Position numbers and translations under genes: made by a program
Assembly (NCBI RefSeq): GCF_900109205.1
Contig: NZ_FNZB01000003.1
Span: 248,001 to 312,000 of the forward strand
DNA length: 64,000 nt
Origin: Sphingomonas sp. OV641
GTDB taxonomy: Bacteria; Pseudomonadota; Alphaproteobacteria; Sphingomonadales; Sphingomonadaceae
Reading direction: 5' to 3'
Notes under the pieces: generated by a model
What the model saw: the letters and a program-made list of their open reading frames with translations, nothing else
Told to the model about the DNA's origin: nothing
The model's database searches: none
Part shown: one piece after another, positions 19,013 to 26,370 of the stretch
Layout of the letters: each line of letters starts with the position of its first letter
Position numbering within the stretch: position 1 is the stretch's first letter

Positions 19013-20147
19013 ACTCGCGCGTTTGCGCCACGCCTTTCTCTCGAGCCCCGAAGAGATCATCGACGAGGCGAAGAACGGCCGAATGTTCATCCTGGTCGAT
19101 GACGAGGATCGCGAGAATGAAGGCGATCTGGTCATCCCCGCACAGATGGCGACGCCGGAGAAGATCAACTTCATGGCGCGGCACGGGCGCGGCCTGATCT
19201 GTCTGGCGATGACCAAGGCGCGCGTCGACGCGCTCGGGCTGGGGCTGATGAGCCGCCATAACGGCACGCGGCACGAGACGGCCTTCACCGTTTCGATCGA
19301 GGCGCGCGACGGCGTGACGACCGGCATCTCCGCCGCCGACCGCGCCCGCACGATCGCGGTGGCGATCGACGCGAGCAAGGGGCGCGAGGAGATCGTGACG
19401 CCGGGCCATGTATTCCCACTGGTCGCGCGCGATGGCGGCGTGCTGGTGCGTGCGGGTCATACCGAAGCGGCCGTCGACGTGTCGCGCCTCGCCGGCCTCA
19501 ACCCGTCGGGCGTGATCTGCGAGATCATGAACGAGGACGGGACGATGTCCCGCATGGACGACCTTGTCGCCTTTGCGCAGCTCCACAACCTCAAGATCGG
19601 CACGATCCGTGATCTGATCGCCTATCGCCGTCGCTACGATCACTTGGTCGAGAAGAAGGCGGAAATGACCTTCGAATCGCGCTGGGGCGGGCAGTGGAAG
19701 GCGGTGACGTTCCACAACAAGGCAACCGGTGACGAGACGATCGCGCTGGTGAAGGGCAAGATTGATCCCGAGAAGCCGACGCTGGTGCGCATGCATACCG
19801 CCAGCTTCTTCGTCGACATGTTCGGCGAAGCGTCCGAGCGGTCGGGGCTGCTCTCCACCTCGATGGAGATGATCGCGGAAGAGGGCGCCGGCGTGATCGT
19901 GGTGATCAACCGCGCAATGAAGGGCGTGGTGTCGCGCTTCATGCAGCTGCGCGCGGAGGGCAAGGGTGCAGGGGCACCCGAGGTCGAGGAACTGCGCGAC
20001 TATGGCGTCGGCGCGCAGATCCTGGCCGAACTGGGCGTGGAGGAAATGATCCTCCTGACCAACACGCATCACACGCTGGTCGGCCTCGATGGCTATGGCC
20101 TGTCGATCGTCGGTGAGCGGCCGATCACGGGCACTGCCGGCGAATGA
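18996..20147 (+). CDS. ribB: DHBP synthase fused to a degenerate GTP cyclohydrolase II domain
   Basis: A 383-residue fusion. The N-terminal half is 3,4-dihydroxy-2-butanone-4-phosphate synthase (RibB), with the metal-binding [10 protein letters not shown] motif around residue 40 and [11 protein letters not shown] later. The C-terminal half aligns with GTP cyclohydrolase II, but the zinc-binding motif is destroyed: [18 protein letters not shown] (from about residue 267) has Ser, Glu and Ser where active enzymes have the three Cys. Only RibB activity is expected. Such RibB-degenerate RibA proteins (RibBX type) are known in Proteobacteria. A true ribA must be elsewhere. GTG 18996 is the likely start ([20 protein letters not shown]); ATG 18957 is an alternative. 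No FMN riboswitch precedes it. Confidence 0.9.
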   Translation: MQKPAELARLRHAFLSSPEEIIDEAKNGRMFILVDDEDRENEGDLVIPAQMATPEKINFMARHGRGLICLAMTKARVDALGLGLMSRHNGTRHETAFTVSIEARDGVTTGISAADRARTIAVAIDASKGREEIVTPGHVFPLVARDGGVLVRAGHTEAAVDVSRLAGLNPSGVICEIMNEDGTMSRMDDLVAFAQLHNLKIGTIRDLIAYRRRYDHLVEKKAEMTFESRWGGQWKAVTFHNKATGDETIALVKGKIDPEKPTLVRMHTASFFVDMFGEASERSGLLSTSMEMIAEEGAGVIVVINRAMKGVVSRFMQLRAEGKGAGAPEVEELRDYGVGAQILAELGVEEMILLTNTHHTLVGLDGYGLSIVGERPITGTAGE

Positions 20148-20668
20148 TGCGCACCGGCGCCGACGAAGCCGCGGCGCCGAAATATGCTCATGTCGAACGC
20201 GAGCGGCGGTGGCTGATCGACCCGGCCAGCCGCCCCGCGCCCGGTGCGGCGCATCTGCTGATCGAGGATCGCTACATCGCCGGTACGCGGATGCGCCTTC
20301 GCCGAATGACCGACAGCGCCAGCGGCGCCGTCGCGCTGAAGCTGACCAAGAAATATGACGCGGCCGATCCGCTCGCGCGGGCGATCGTCACCGCCTATCT
20401 CGACGATGCGGAGTTTGCGCTCCTCGCGGGGCTGCCGGGGGCGATGATCGTCAAGCGACGGTTCGACCTTTGCAGCCATGGCGTCACCTACAGCCTGGAC
20501 CGGTTTGAAGGCGCGCTGGCCGGCCTGGAGCTTGCCGAGATCGAATGGGCCGACGATGCGGGGCTTCGAGGCTTGCCCGCGCCGCCCGGTGCGATACGGG
20601 AGGTCAGCAACGATCCGCGCTACCAAGGGGGCAGCCTGGTCGCAGCCGGCATACCAAAGGAAGAGTGA
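20144..20668 (+). CDS. CYTH-domain protein
   Basis: A 174-residue CYTH (triphosphate tunnel) protein; the family binds triphosphates or polyphosphate with a metal inside a beta-barrel. The signature VERERRWL sits near residue 17, followed by Arg/Lys-rich strands [22 protein letters not shown] and MIVKRRFDL that line the tunnel, and the acidic [11 protein letters not shown] strand. Its ATG overlaps the ribB stop (ATGATG), and its own stop overlaps the ribH start (TGATG). It is therefore inserted inside the riboflavin operon, where it has no known job. Possible roles are triphosphatase or nucleotide binding. Start 20144 or 20147. Confidence 0.85.
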   Translation: MMRTGADEAAAPKYAHVERERRWLIDPASRPAPGAAHLLIEDRYIAGTRMRLRRMTDSASGAVALKLTKKYDAADPLARAIVTAYLDDAEFALLAGLPGAMIVKRRFDLCSHGVTYSLDRFEGALAGLELAEIEWADDAGLRGLPAPPGAIREVSNDPRYQGGSLVAAGIPKEE

Positions 20669-21087
20669 TGGCCAATATCCTCATCGTCGAGGCGCGTTTC
20701 TACGATCACCTGAACGACATGCTGGTCGCCGGCGCGCGCGCCGCGATCGAGGCAGCGGGGCACCAGGCAGAGGTGGTGACCGTACCGGGGGCACTGGAAG
20801 TGCCGGGCGCGATTGCCATGGCCGCCGAGACGGGGCGCTATGATGCCTATGTCGCGCTTGGCGTGGTGATCCGCGGCGAGACCTATCACTTCGAGATCGT
20901 GTCCAACGAAAGCGCGCGCGGGATCATGGCGCTGACTATGGATGGCATTGCGATCGGCAACGGCATCCTGACCACCGAGAATGAGGAACAGGCGATCCGG
21001 CGGGCGGATCCGGCGCAGCTCGACAAGGGCGGCGGCGCGGCACAGGCGGCGTTGGCGATGCTGGACCTGCGCGAACGGCTCGGCTGA
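20668..21087 (+). CDS. ribH: 6,7-dimethyl-8-ribityllumazine synthase
   Basis: A 139-residue lumazine synthase that joins the ribitylaminopyrimidine with dihydroxybutanone phosphate, the penultimate step to riboflavin. Family motifs: [50 protein letters not shown] and [10 protein letters not shown]. The catalytic His lies in the ETYHFE motif. Short length fits the alphaproteobacterial pentameric/decameric type. Its ATG overlaps the CYTH stop by one base. Last gene of the operon, followed by a nested hairpin. Confidence 0.96.
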   Translation: MANILIVEARFYDHLNDMLVAGARAAIEAAGHQAEVVTVPGALEVPGAIAMAAETGRYDAYVALGVVIRGETYHFEIVSNESARGIMALTMDGIAIGNGILTTENEEQAIRRADPAQLDKGGGAAQAALAMLDLRERLG

Positions 21088-21140
21088 CGCGCGGGTCGTT
21101 CCGCTGCCGGACATAATTCGTCACGGAGCCGCGCTAGTGG

Positions 21141-21170
21141 GTTGCGCGTAGGGTGCGCTACGGCCGCAAC
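21141..21170 (+). terminator. Nested hairpin after the rib operon
   Basis: GTTGCG (21141-21146) pairs with CGCAAC (21165-21170), enclosing CGTAG/CTACG (21147-21162). It is about 54 bases after ribH. No U-tract is present; a 3' end or leader hairpin of the bestrophin-like gene are both possible. Confidence 0.45.
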
Positions 21171-21189
21171 GAAGCAACCGTGAGCGTCA

Positions 21190-22074
21190 ATGATCATTTC
21201 CTCTACCCCCCGCCTCAACGTCATCATTCAGGAGGTGTGGCGACCGCTGCTTGCCCTGTTCATCTGGGATTGCGTCGTCACCGGGATCTACGTGTTCCAG
21301 CCGTTTCGGGCACCCGAACTGCCGTTGACCATCTTCGGTTCGGTGCTGGCGCTGTTTCTCGGGTTCCGCACCAATTCCGCCTATCAGAGATGGTGGGAGT
21401 CGCGTGGGCTTTGGGGCCTGATGATCAATGCCTCCCGCAGCCTGGCGCGCACCGCGCGTAACTTCCTGCCGGATGACGAGGCGCGAGACCTGAAGCGAAC
21501 GATCGTGCTGCGCCATGTCGCCTATGTGAACGCGCTGCGCTGCCAATTGCGCAAGCAGCCCGCCGACGCCGAAGTGCTCCGCTTCCTCTCGCGCGGGGAA
21601 GCGGAGCCGGCGCTGCAGCGGACCAATATCGCCAATGGCATCCTGGACGGATCATCCCGCCGCATCGACGATGCGCGCGCCAAGGGGTGGATCGACACCA
21701 TCCAGCAGACGCATTTCGAAAGCCTGCTGGTCGACATTTCCAATGCGCAAGGCGGCATGGAGCGGATCAAGAACACGCCGCTGCCCAATCAGTACCGCTT
21801 CTTTCCGACGTTCTTCACTCGGCTGTTCTGCATCCTTCTGCCGATCGGCCTGGTCGAGACGCTGGGGATCGCCACGCCGGTCGGGTCGACGGTCGCGGGG
21901 CTGATGTTCCTGGCGGTGCTGCAGATCGGCGATGATCTGGTTGATCCATTCGCCAACACCATCCACGACGTCCCGCTTTCCGCCATGTGTCGGACGATCG
22001 AGATCGACCTGCTCCAGGCGATCGGCGACGAGGCCCCGCCGCCGTTGCAGCCGGTGAAGGGCGTGTTGTGGTGA
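21190..22074 (+). CDS. Bestrophin-like family membrane channel
   Basis: A 294-residue bestrophin/UPF0187-type protein; characterised bacterial homologues form pentameric ion channels in the inner membrane. The N-terminal half has two hydrophobic helices (LLALFIWDCVVTGIYVF; LTIFGSVLALFLGF) followed by the family motif RTNSAYQRWWESRGLWGL. The C-terminal half has another hydrophobic pair (LFCILLPIGLVETLG; AGLMFLAVLQIGDDLVDPF) and the conserved DPFANTIHDVPLSAMCRTIEIDLLQ. Length and motifs fit well. Start ATG 21190 follows the gap after ribH. Confidence 0.88.
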   Translation: MIISSTPRLNVIIQEVWRPLLALFIWDCVVTGIYVFQPFRAPELPLTIFGSVLALFLGFRTNSAYQRWWESRGLWGLMINASRSLARTARNFLPDDEARDLKRTIVLRHVAYVNALRCQLRKQPADAEVLRFLSRGEAEPALQRTNIANGILDGSSRRIDDARAKGWIDTIQQTHFESLLVDISNAQGGMERIKNTPLPNQYRFFPTFFTRLFCILLPIGLVETLGIATPVGSTVAGLMFLAVLQIGDDLVDPFANTIHDVPLSAMCRTIEIDLLQAIGDEAPPPLQPVKGVLW

Positions 22075-22115
22075 GCGCAAGCGCTCATCGCGGCTGACCC
22101 GCCGCGCGGGAATGC

Positions 22116-22155
22116 TTGGCAAGACCGCTCGATCTTACTTATACTGATGTAAGTA
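22116..22155 (+). promoter_or_regulatory. Promoter with overlapping operator-like palindrome before the P450
   Basis: TTGGCA (22116-22121) and TATACT (22140-22145), 18 bases apart, form a likely promoter. TACTTA (22136-22141) and TAAGTA (22150-22155) are an inverted pair with an 8-base centre that covers the -10 box, as expected for a TetR-type repressor site. No tetR gene is adjacent. Confidence 0.5.
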
Positions 22156-22174
22156 GGATTGGAGAGAATCGCCC

Positions 22175-23542
22175 ATGGCTCACGCGCACACGCTGGCGGG
22201 CAACCCGCACTGGCTGCCCGCCAATCCGCCCTCAGTGCTGAAGGACATCCCCGGCAGCCGCGGCTTGCCCTTTGTCGGCAACACCTTCGCCGTGCTGAAG
22301 GACCCGATCGGTTTCACCGATCGCATGGTCGCCAAATATGGCCCGGTCTATCGCAACCGCACCTTTGGCGGCGATGGCGTGATCCTGCTGGGCCCGGAAG
22401 CGAACGAGCTGGTCCTGTTCGACAAGGAAAAGAACTTCTCCTCCGAACAGGGATGGGGGCCGATTCTCAATCTCGTGTTTCCCCGTGGCCTGATGCTGAT
22501 GGACTTCGAGAAGCATCGCGCGGATCGCAAGGCGCTGTCGGTGGCGTTCAAGCCGGAACCGATGCGCCATTATGCGGCGGAGCTGAACGCGGGCATCGCC
22601 GAACAGGTCGGCGGCTGGGCGAACAAGACCTTGCCTTTCTACAGCGCGATCAAGGCGTTGAGCCTGGACCTGGCGGCGACCAGTTTCCTCGGCGTTCCGC
22701 TGGGCCCAGAGGCGTCACGCATCAACCAGGCGTTTGTCGATGAAGTGCAGGCGTCCGTATCGCCCGTCCGCTCGCCCCTGCCGGGCACGTCGATGCGGCG
22801 GGGCGTGAAGGCGCGGGAGTATCTGGTCGACTATTTCACGCGAGAGATCCCGAACCGACGCCATGGCGAGGGTCAGGATTTCTTCTCGCAATTCTGCCGC
22901 GCCACCGACGAGGAAGGGCGCCCGCTCGCGGACGATGCCATTGTCGACCACATGAACTTTCTGATGATGGCGGCGCATGACACCATCACGTCATCGGCCA
23001 CCAGCCTGGTCATGCTGCTCGGCAAGCATGTGGACTGGCAGGAGAAGCTGCGTGAGGAAGTGCAGGGGCTCGGCAGCAACGATGGCAGCGTGCCGTATGA
23101 ACAGCTCGACCGACTGGTGCTGACGGAATGGGCATTCAAGGAATCGCTGAGGCTGATGCCGCCGGTGCCATCGATCCCGCGCCGGGCGATGCGCGACTTC
23201 ACCTTTGGCGGGTACCACATTCCGGCGGGCACGTTCGTCGGCGTCAACACGGCCTACACCCATCACATGGCGGAGCATTGGCCCGATCCGAAGCGGTTCG
23301 ACCCGACCCGCTTCTCCCCCGAATCGTCCAAGGGGCGGCATCGCTTCGCCTGGGTGCCGTTCGGCGGGGGCGCGCATATGTGCATCGGACTGCACTTCGC
23401 CACCATGCAGATCCGCATCCTCGTCGCGCATCTGCTCAGCCGCTACCACATCGAACTGTCGCCGGGCGCTGGCGCCGATTGGCAGATCTTCCCGATCCCG
23501 CGACCAAAGGACGGGCTGCCGGTGACGTTCAAGCCGTTGTAA
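22175..23542 (+). CDS. Cytochrome P450 monooxygenase
   Basis: A 455-residue soluble bacterial P450. The oxygen-activation I-helix is MMAAHDTITSSATSLV with the Asp-Thr pair, the ExxR motif is FKESLRLMPPVPSIPRRA, and the heme-thiolate loop FGGGAHMCIGLHFA holds the proximal Cys. All catalytic elements are present. It lacks a membrane anchor and needs a ferredoxin/reductase pair; the only reductase in the window is at 1.7 kb. Sequence such as MPPVPSIPRRAMRDFTFGGY resembles P450s acting on fatty acids, terpenoids or retinoids, but the substrate is not determinable. GGAGAG lies about 12 bases before ATG 22175. Confidence 0.95.
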   Translation: MAHAHTLAGNPHWLPANPPSVLKDIPGSRGLPFVGNTFAVLKDPIGFTDRMVAKYGPVYRNRTFGGDGVILLGPEANELVLFDKEKNFSSEQGWGPILNLVFPRGLMLMDFEKHRADRKALSVAFKPEPMRHYAAELNAGIAEQVGGWANKTLPFYSAIKALSLDLAATSFLGVPLGPEASRINQAFVDEVQASVSPVRSPLPGTSMRRGVKAREYLVDYFTREIPNRRHGEGQDFFSQFCRATDEEGRPLADDAIVDHMNFLMMAAHDTITSSATSLVMLLGKHVDWQEKLREEVQGLGSNDGSVPYEQLDRLVLTEWAFKESLRLMPPVPSIPRRAMRDFTFGGYHIPAGTFVGVNTAYTHHMAEHWPDPKRFDPTRFSPESSKGRHRFAWVPFGGGAHMCIGLHFATMQIRILVAHLLSRYHIELSPGAGADWQIFPIPRPKDGLPVTFKPL

Positions 23543-23661
23543 AAGCTACACGTGCGTCGCGGCACCGGGTTTTCGTTGCCGCGGCGGCGCAGCCATGGTC
23601 TGAATTGGACCATGCTGGCTTATTCACAAGGTGTTCAATCCTTTATCGCTACGTCGCGGGC

Positions 23662-23958
23662 ATGCGGATGTGCATTGCCTTGATCCTGCTGGCCCTTCCT
23701 GCGCCCGTTCCGGCGCAGCCGGGCGAGCAGCAGCGCGACGGCGTGGCCGCCTGGCGCGCGCTGCGCGAAGGCCGGATCCTGTCCATCAAGGAAATCGAAC
23801 GCCGTGTGATCCCGACGATGCGGGATGCGCAATATATCGGATTCGATTTCGAGATGCCGAGTGCCGTTTACACGCTGAAATTCCTTCGCGACGGCACCGT
23901 GATCTGGGTAGATGTGGACGGCCGCTCCGGACAGGTGATCGGGCGGACGGGCAAGTGA
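23662..23958 (+). CDS. Secreted PepSY-domain protein
   Basis: A 98-residue exported protein with signal peptide MRMCIALILLALPAPVPAQ and one PepSY domain: AAWRALREGRILSIKEIERRV followed by YTLKFLRDGTVIWVDVDGRSGQVIG. PepSY domains are small inhibitory or sensory modules found with peptidases and next to PhoPQ-like regulators. The gene lies 61 bp upstream of a response regulator on the same strand, so it is probably the first gene of that regulatory operon or a sensor accessory. ATG 23662 or 23668 could start it. Confidence 0.82.
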   Translation: MRMCIALILLALPAPVPAQPGEQQRDGVAAWRALREGRILSIKEIERRVIPTMRDAQYIGFDFEMPSAVYTLKFLRDGTVIWVDVDGRSGQVIGRTGK

Positions 23959-24019
23959 CCGCACCTTTTTCCGCGCGCCTGCCGGTGCTAATCAGCGCTG
24001 TTTATATGTGGGAGTGACC

Positions 24020-24685
24020 ATGCGCGTCCTGATCGTCGAGGATGAGCCCAACCTGGGCCAGCAGCTGAAGAACACGCTGGAGGGTGCGGGCTATGCCATC
24101 GATCTCGCCACGGACGGCGAAGAGGGCCACTTCCTAGGCTCGACGGAAAACTATGACGCCATTGTTCTCGATCTCGGGTTGCCGGAGATCGATGGGCTGA
24201 CGGTGCTCGATCGCTGGCGCAAGGAAGGCAAGACCATGCCGGTGCTGGTGCTGACGGCGCGCGACAGCTGGTCCGACAAGGTGGCCGGCCTGGACGCTGG
24301 CGCGGACGATTATGTCGCCAAGCCCTTCCAGACCGAAGAGCTGATCGCCCGGCTGCGCGCGCTTATCCGCCGTGCCTCGGGCAATGCCTCGTCCGAGCTG
24401 ACCGCAGGCGACGTTCGCCTCGATACGCGATCGGGGAAGGTGACGCGGGCGGGCGAGCCGGTGAAGCTGACCGCGCAGGAGTACAAGCTGCTGTCATACC
24501 TGTTGCACCACAAGGGCAAGGTGGTCAGCCGTACCGAGCTGATCGAGCATATCTACGACCAGGATTTCGACCGCGATTCAAACACGATCGAGGTGTTCGT
24601 GACGCGCATCCGAAAGAAGCTGGGGCAGGATGTGATCACCACCATCCGTGGCCTTGGCTACAGCCTGGAAGATCCCGCAGCCTGA
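24020..24685 (+). CDS. OmpR/PhoP-type response regulator
   Basis: A 221-residue two-component regulator. The receiver domain has the acidic pocket VEDEP (residues 6-10), the phospho-acceptor in VLDLGLPEIDG (about D51), the Thr in VLTARD and the Lys in YVAKPF. The C-terminal winged helix (LTAQEYKLLSYLLHHKGKVVSRTELIEHIY...FVTRIRKKLG) is OmpR/PhoB-like. Start ATG 24020 has GGGAG at the right spacing. Its last 28 bases overlap the 3' end of a small membrane-protein gene on the other strand. The cognate kinase follows at 24952. Confidence 0.95.
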   Translation: MRVLIVEDEPNLGQQLKNTLEGAGYAIDLATDGEEGHFLGSTENYDAIVLDLGLPEIDGLTVLDRWRKEGKTMPVLVLTARDSWSDKVAGLDAGADDYVAKPFQTEELIARLRALIRRASGNASSELTAGDVRLDTRSGKVTRAGEPVKLTAQEYKLLSYLLHHKGKVVSRTELIEHIYDQDFDRDSNTIEVFVTRIRKKLGQDVITTIRGLGYSLEDPAA

Positions 24686-24909
24686 AGCATTTCGGCGCGC
24701 GGCTGCTCCCACAAACCAATGCGATCATATCCCGCCTCGCGCCAGGTATCCGCCACCATCTGCGGCTCGGCCCGTTCGATCGCGGGCGGGGAAGCATAGG
24801 CGGGGACGATGCCGGCGATCGTCCATGACGCAATCAGGAAGCCTGTCACCAGACTGACGAGCAGGCCTGCCACGCCCGCCAAGGCCATCACCGGAAAGGT
24901 ACGCAACAC
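24658..24909 (-). CDS. Small membrane protein encoded antisense between regulator and kinase
   Basis: An 83-residue protein beginning with GTG at 24909, supported by AGGAG seven bases upstream. It has a single strong transmembrane helix (MALAGVAGLLVSLVTGFLIA, continuing SWTIAGIVPAY), then a short soluble tail (AEPQMVADTWREAGYDRIGL). The 3' end overlaps the response regulator gene tail-to-tail by 28 bases. A GGAAC-N17-GTT promoter-like site lies just upstream. By position it could feed back on the two-component system, as small membrane proteins such as MgrB do on PhoQ, but no homology to those is seen. I do not recognise the family. Confidence 0.62.
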   Translation of the reverse strand: MLRTFPVMALAGVAGLLVSLVTGFLIASWTIAGIVPAYASPPAIERAEPQMVADTWREAGYDRIGLWEQPRAEMLQAAGSSRL

Positions 24910-24934
24910 GACGGCTCTCCTTTCGTTGAAGGTG

Positions 24935-24959
24935 AACAGCAAAGCGCCAGCATGGTTCC
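24935..24959 (-). promoter_or_regulatory. EcfG-like promoter candidate for the small membrane protein
   Basis: On the minus strand GGAAC (24959-24955) and GTT (24937-24935) are separated by 17 bases. The site is about 26 bases upstream of the GTG start and overlaps the first codons of the histidine kinase gene, so the two divergent genes may interfere. Confidence 0.38.
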
Positions 24960-26334
24960 GATGCGCGACGAAGTGACGAGCAGCAGCGAGGGCCGGCTGG
25001 TCCATACCGGATCGCTGACCCGCCGCATGATCGTGATTGCGGCGGTGTGGATCACGCTGTTGCTGGCTGGCGGCGGGTTCGCGCTGGACCGCGTGCTGAC
25101 CGCGGCCGTGACGCAGAATTTCGACGACCAGCTGGAATATGTGCTGCGATCGCTGCTCGTGTCTGCCGAGATCGGCCCGGAAGGCGAGGTGATCTTCAAC
25201 CGCGAACCGGCCGACCAGCGTTTTCTGGAACCCTATTCCGGCCTGTATTGGCAGGTCTCAGGCGCGGGACGCGAGGCGTTCCCCTCGCGATCGCTATGGG
25301 ACCGGCAACTCGCCCATACCGAGACGCATAACGACCGCGGCGTCCATATCTACAACAGCGATCAGTTCGGGACGGAGAAGCTGCGGGTCGTCGAGCGTGA
25401 TGTGAAGCTGCCGGGTTCGGAGGTGCGCTGGCGCTTTCAGGTGGCGCAAAGTCGCGAGGGGTTGGATGCCCAGATCGGAGCGCTGCGCCGGACGCTGGTG
25501 CGCAGCTTCCTGCTGCTCGGTCTGGGGCTGATGGTGCTGGCCGCGTTGCAGACCTTTTACGGGCTTCTGCCGCTGCGCAAGCTTCGGCTGGAGATTGCGC
25601 GGATGCGGGGCGGCCGCACCAACCGGATCGCCGGGCCGTTGCCAGTCGAGGTGGCGCCGCTGGTGGAGGAACTGAACGCGCTGGTCGCCCATAATGAAAC
25701 GCAGGCGGAGGAGGCGCGCCGCCATGCCGGCAACCTTGCCCATGCGCTGAAGACGCCGCTGACCGTGATCATGAATGCCGCCACCGCGCAATCGGACGAC
25801 CTGGCCGATACCGTGGTGCGCGAGGCGCGGACGATGCGGCGGCAGGTCGACCACCATCTTGCACGCGCGCGGGCGGTGGGGCGGCGCGGATCGGCGCATA
25901 GCCGCGCCGAGGTGTGGCCGAGCGTGGAATCGGTCGAGCGCGCGGTACAACGGCTGTACCCTCATGTCCGCATCGACATGGACGGGCCAAAAGATCTGGT
26001 CGCCCATATCGAACGCCAGGATCTGGACGAGATCATGGGCAATCTGGTGGAGAATGCCGCCAAATATGGCGGTGGCAGCGTATTCGTGACGGTAAGCGCG
26101 CAGGCCGGCTTCGTGGAGATCATGGTCGAGGATGACGGCATGGGCATCCCTGAGGCCGATCGCATCCGGATCTTCGATCGCGGCGTGCGGTTGGATACGG
26201 GCAAGCCGGGCACGGGATTGGGGCTGGCGATCGTGCGCGACGTGGCAGAGATCTATGAAGGCACGGTGAGCCTGGAGGAAAGCGAGGATCTCGGCGGGCT
26301 GCTGGTGCGGCTGCGCCTGCCGATGGCGACCTGA
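24952..26334 (+). CDS. Sensor histidine kinase (PhoQ/QseC type)
   Basis: A 460-residue membrane kinase, partner of the regulator at 24020. Layout: helix 1 near residues 27-48 (IVIAAVWITLLLAGGGFAL), a periplasmic sensor of about 125 residues, helix 2 (LLLGLGLMVLAALQTFYGLL), HAMP-like linker, DHp helix with phospho-acceptor His in NLAHALKTPLTVIMNAA, and an ATPase domain with N box EIMGNLVENAAKYG, G1 DDGMGIP and G2 GTGLGLAIV. The NLAHALKTPL form is that of PhoQ-like kinases. The sensor region has acidic patches but no certain metal site. Start is ATG 24952 or 24961; no clear ribosome site is seen. Confidence 0.93.
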   Translation: MVPMRDEVTSSSEGRLVHTGSLTRRMIVIAAVWITLLLAGGGFALDRVLTAAVTQNFDDQLEYVLRSLLVSAEIGPEGEVIFNREPADQRFLEPYSGLYWQVSGAGREAFPSRSLWDRQLAHTETHNDRGVHIYNSDQFGTEKLRVVERDVKLPGSEVRWRFQVAQSREGLDAQIGALRRTLVRSFLLLGLGLMVLAALQTFYGLLPLRKLRLEIARMRGGRTNRIAGPLPVEVAPLVEELNALVAHNETQAEEARRHAGNLAHALKTPLTVIMNAATAQSDDLADTVVREARTMRRQVDHHLARARAVGRRGSAHSRAEVWPSVESVERAVQRLYPHVRIDMDGPKDLVAHIERQDLDEIMGNLVENAAKYGGGSVFVTVSAQAGFVEIMVEDDGMGIPEADRIRIFDRGVRLDTGKPGTGLGLAIVRDVAEIYEGTVSLEESEDLGGLLVRLRLPMAT

Positions 26335-26370
26335 AGAAGTCCTACCCGTAGATCCACGCAGTGGCAGCGC

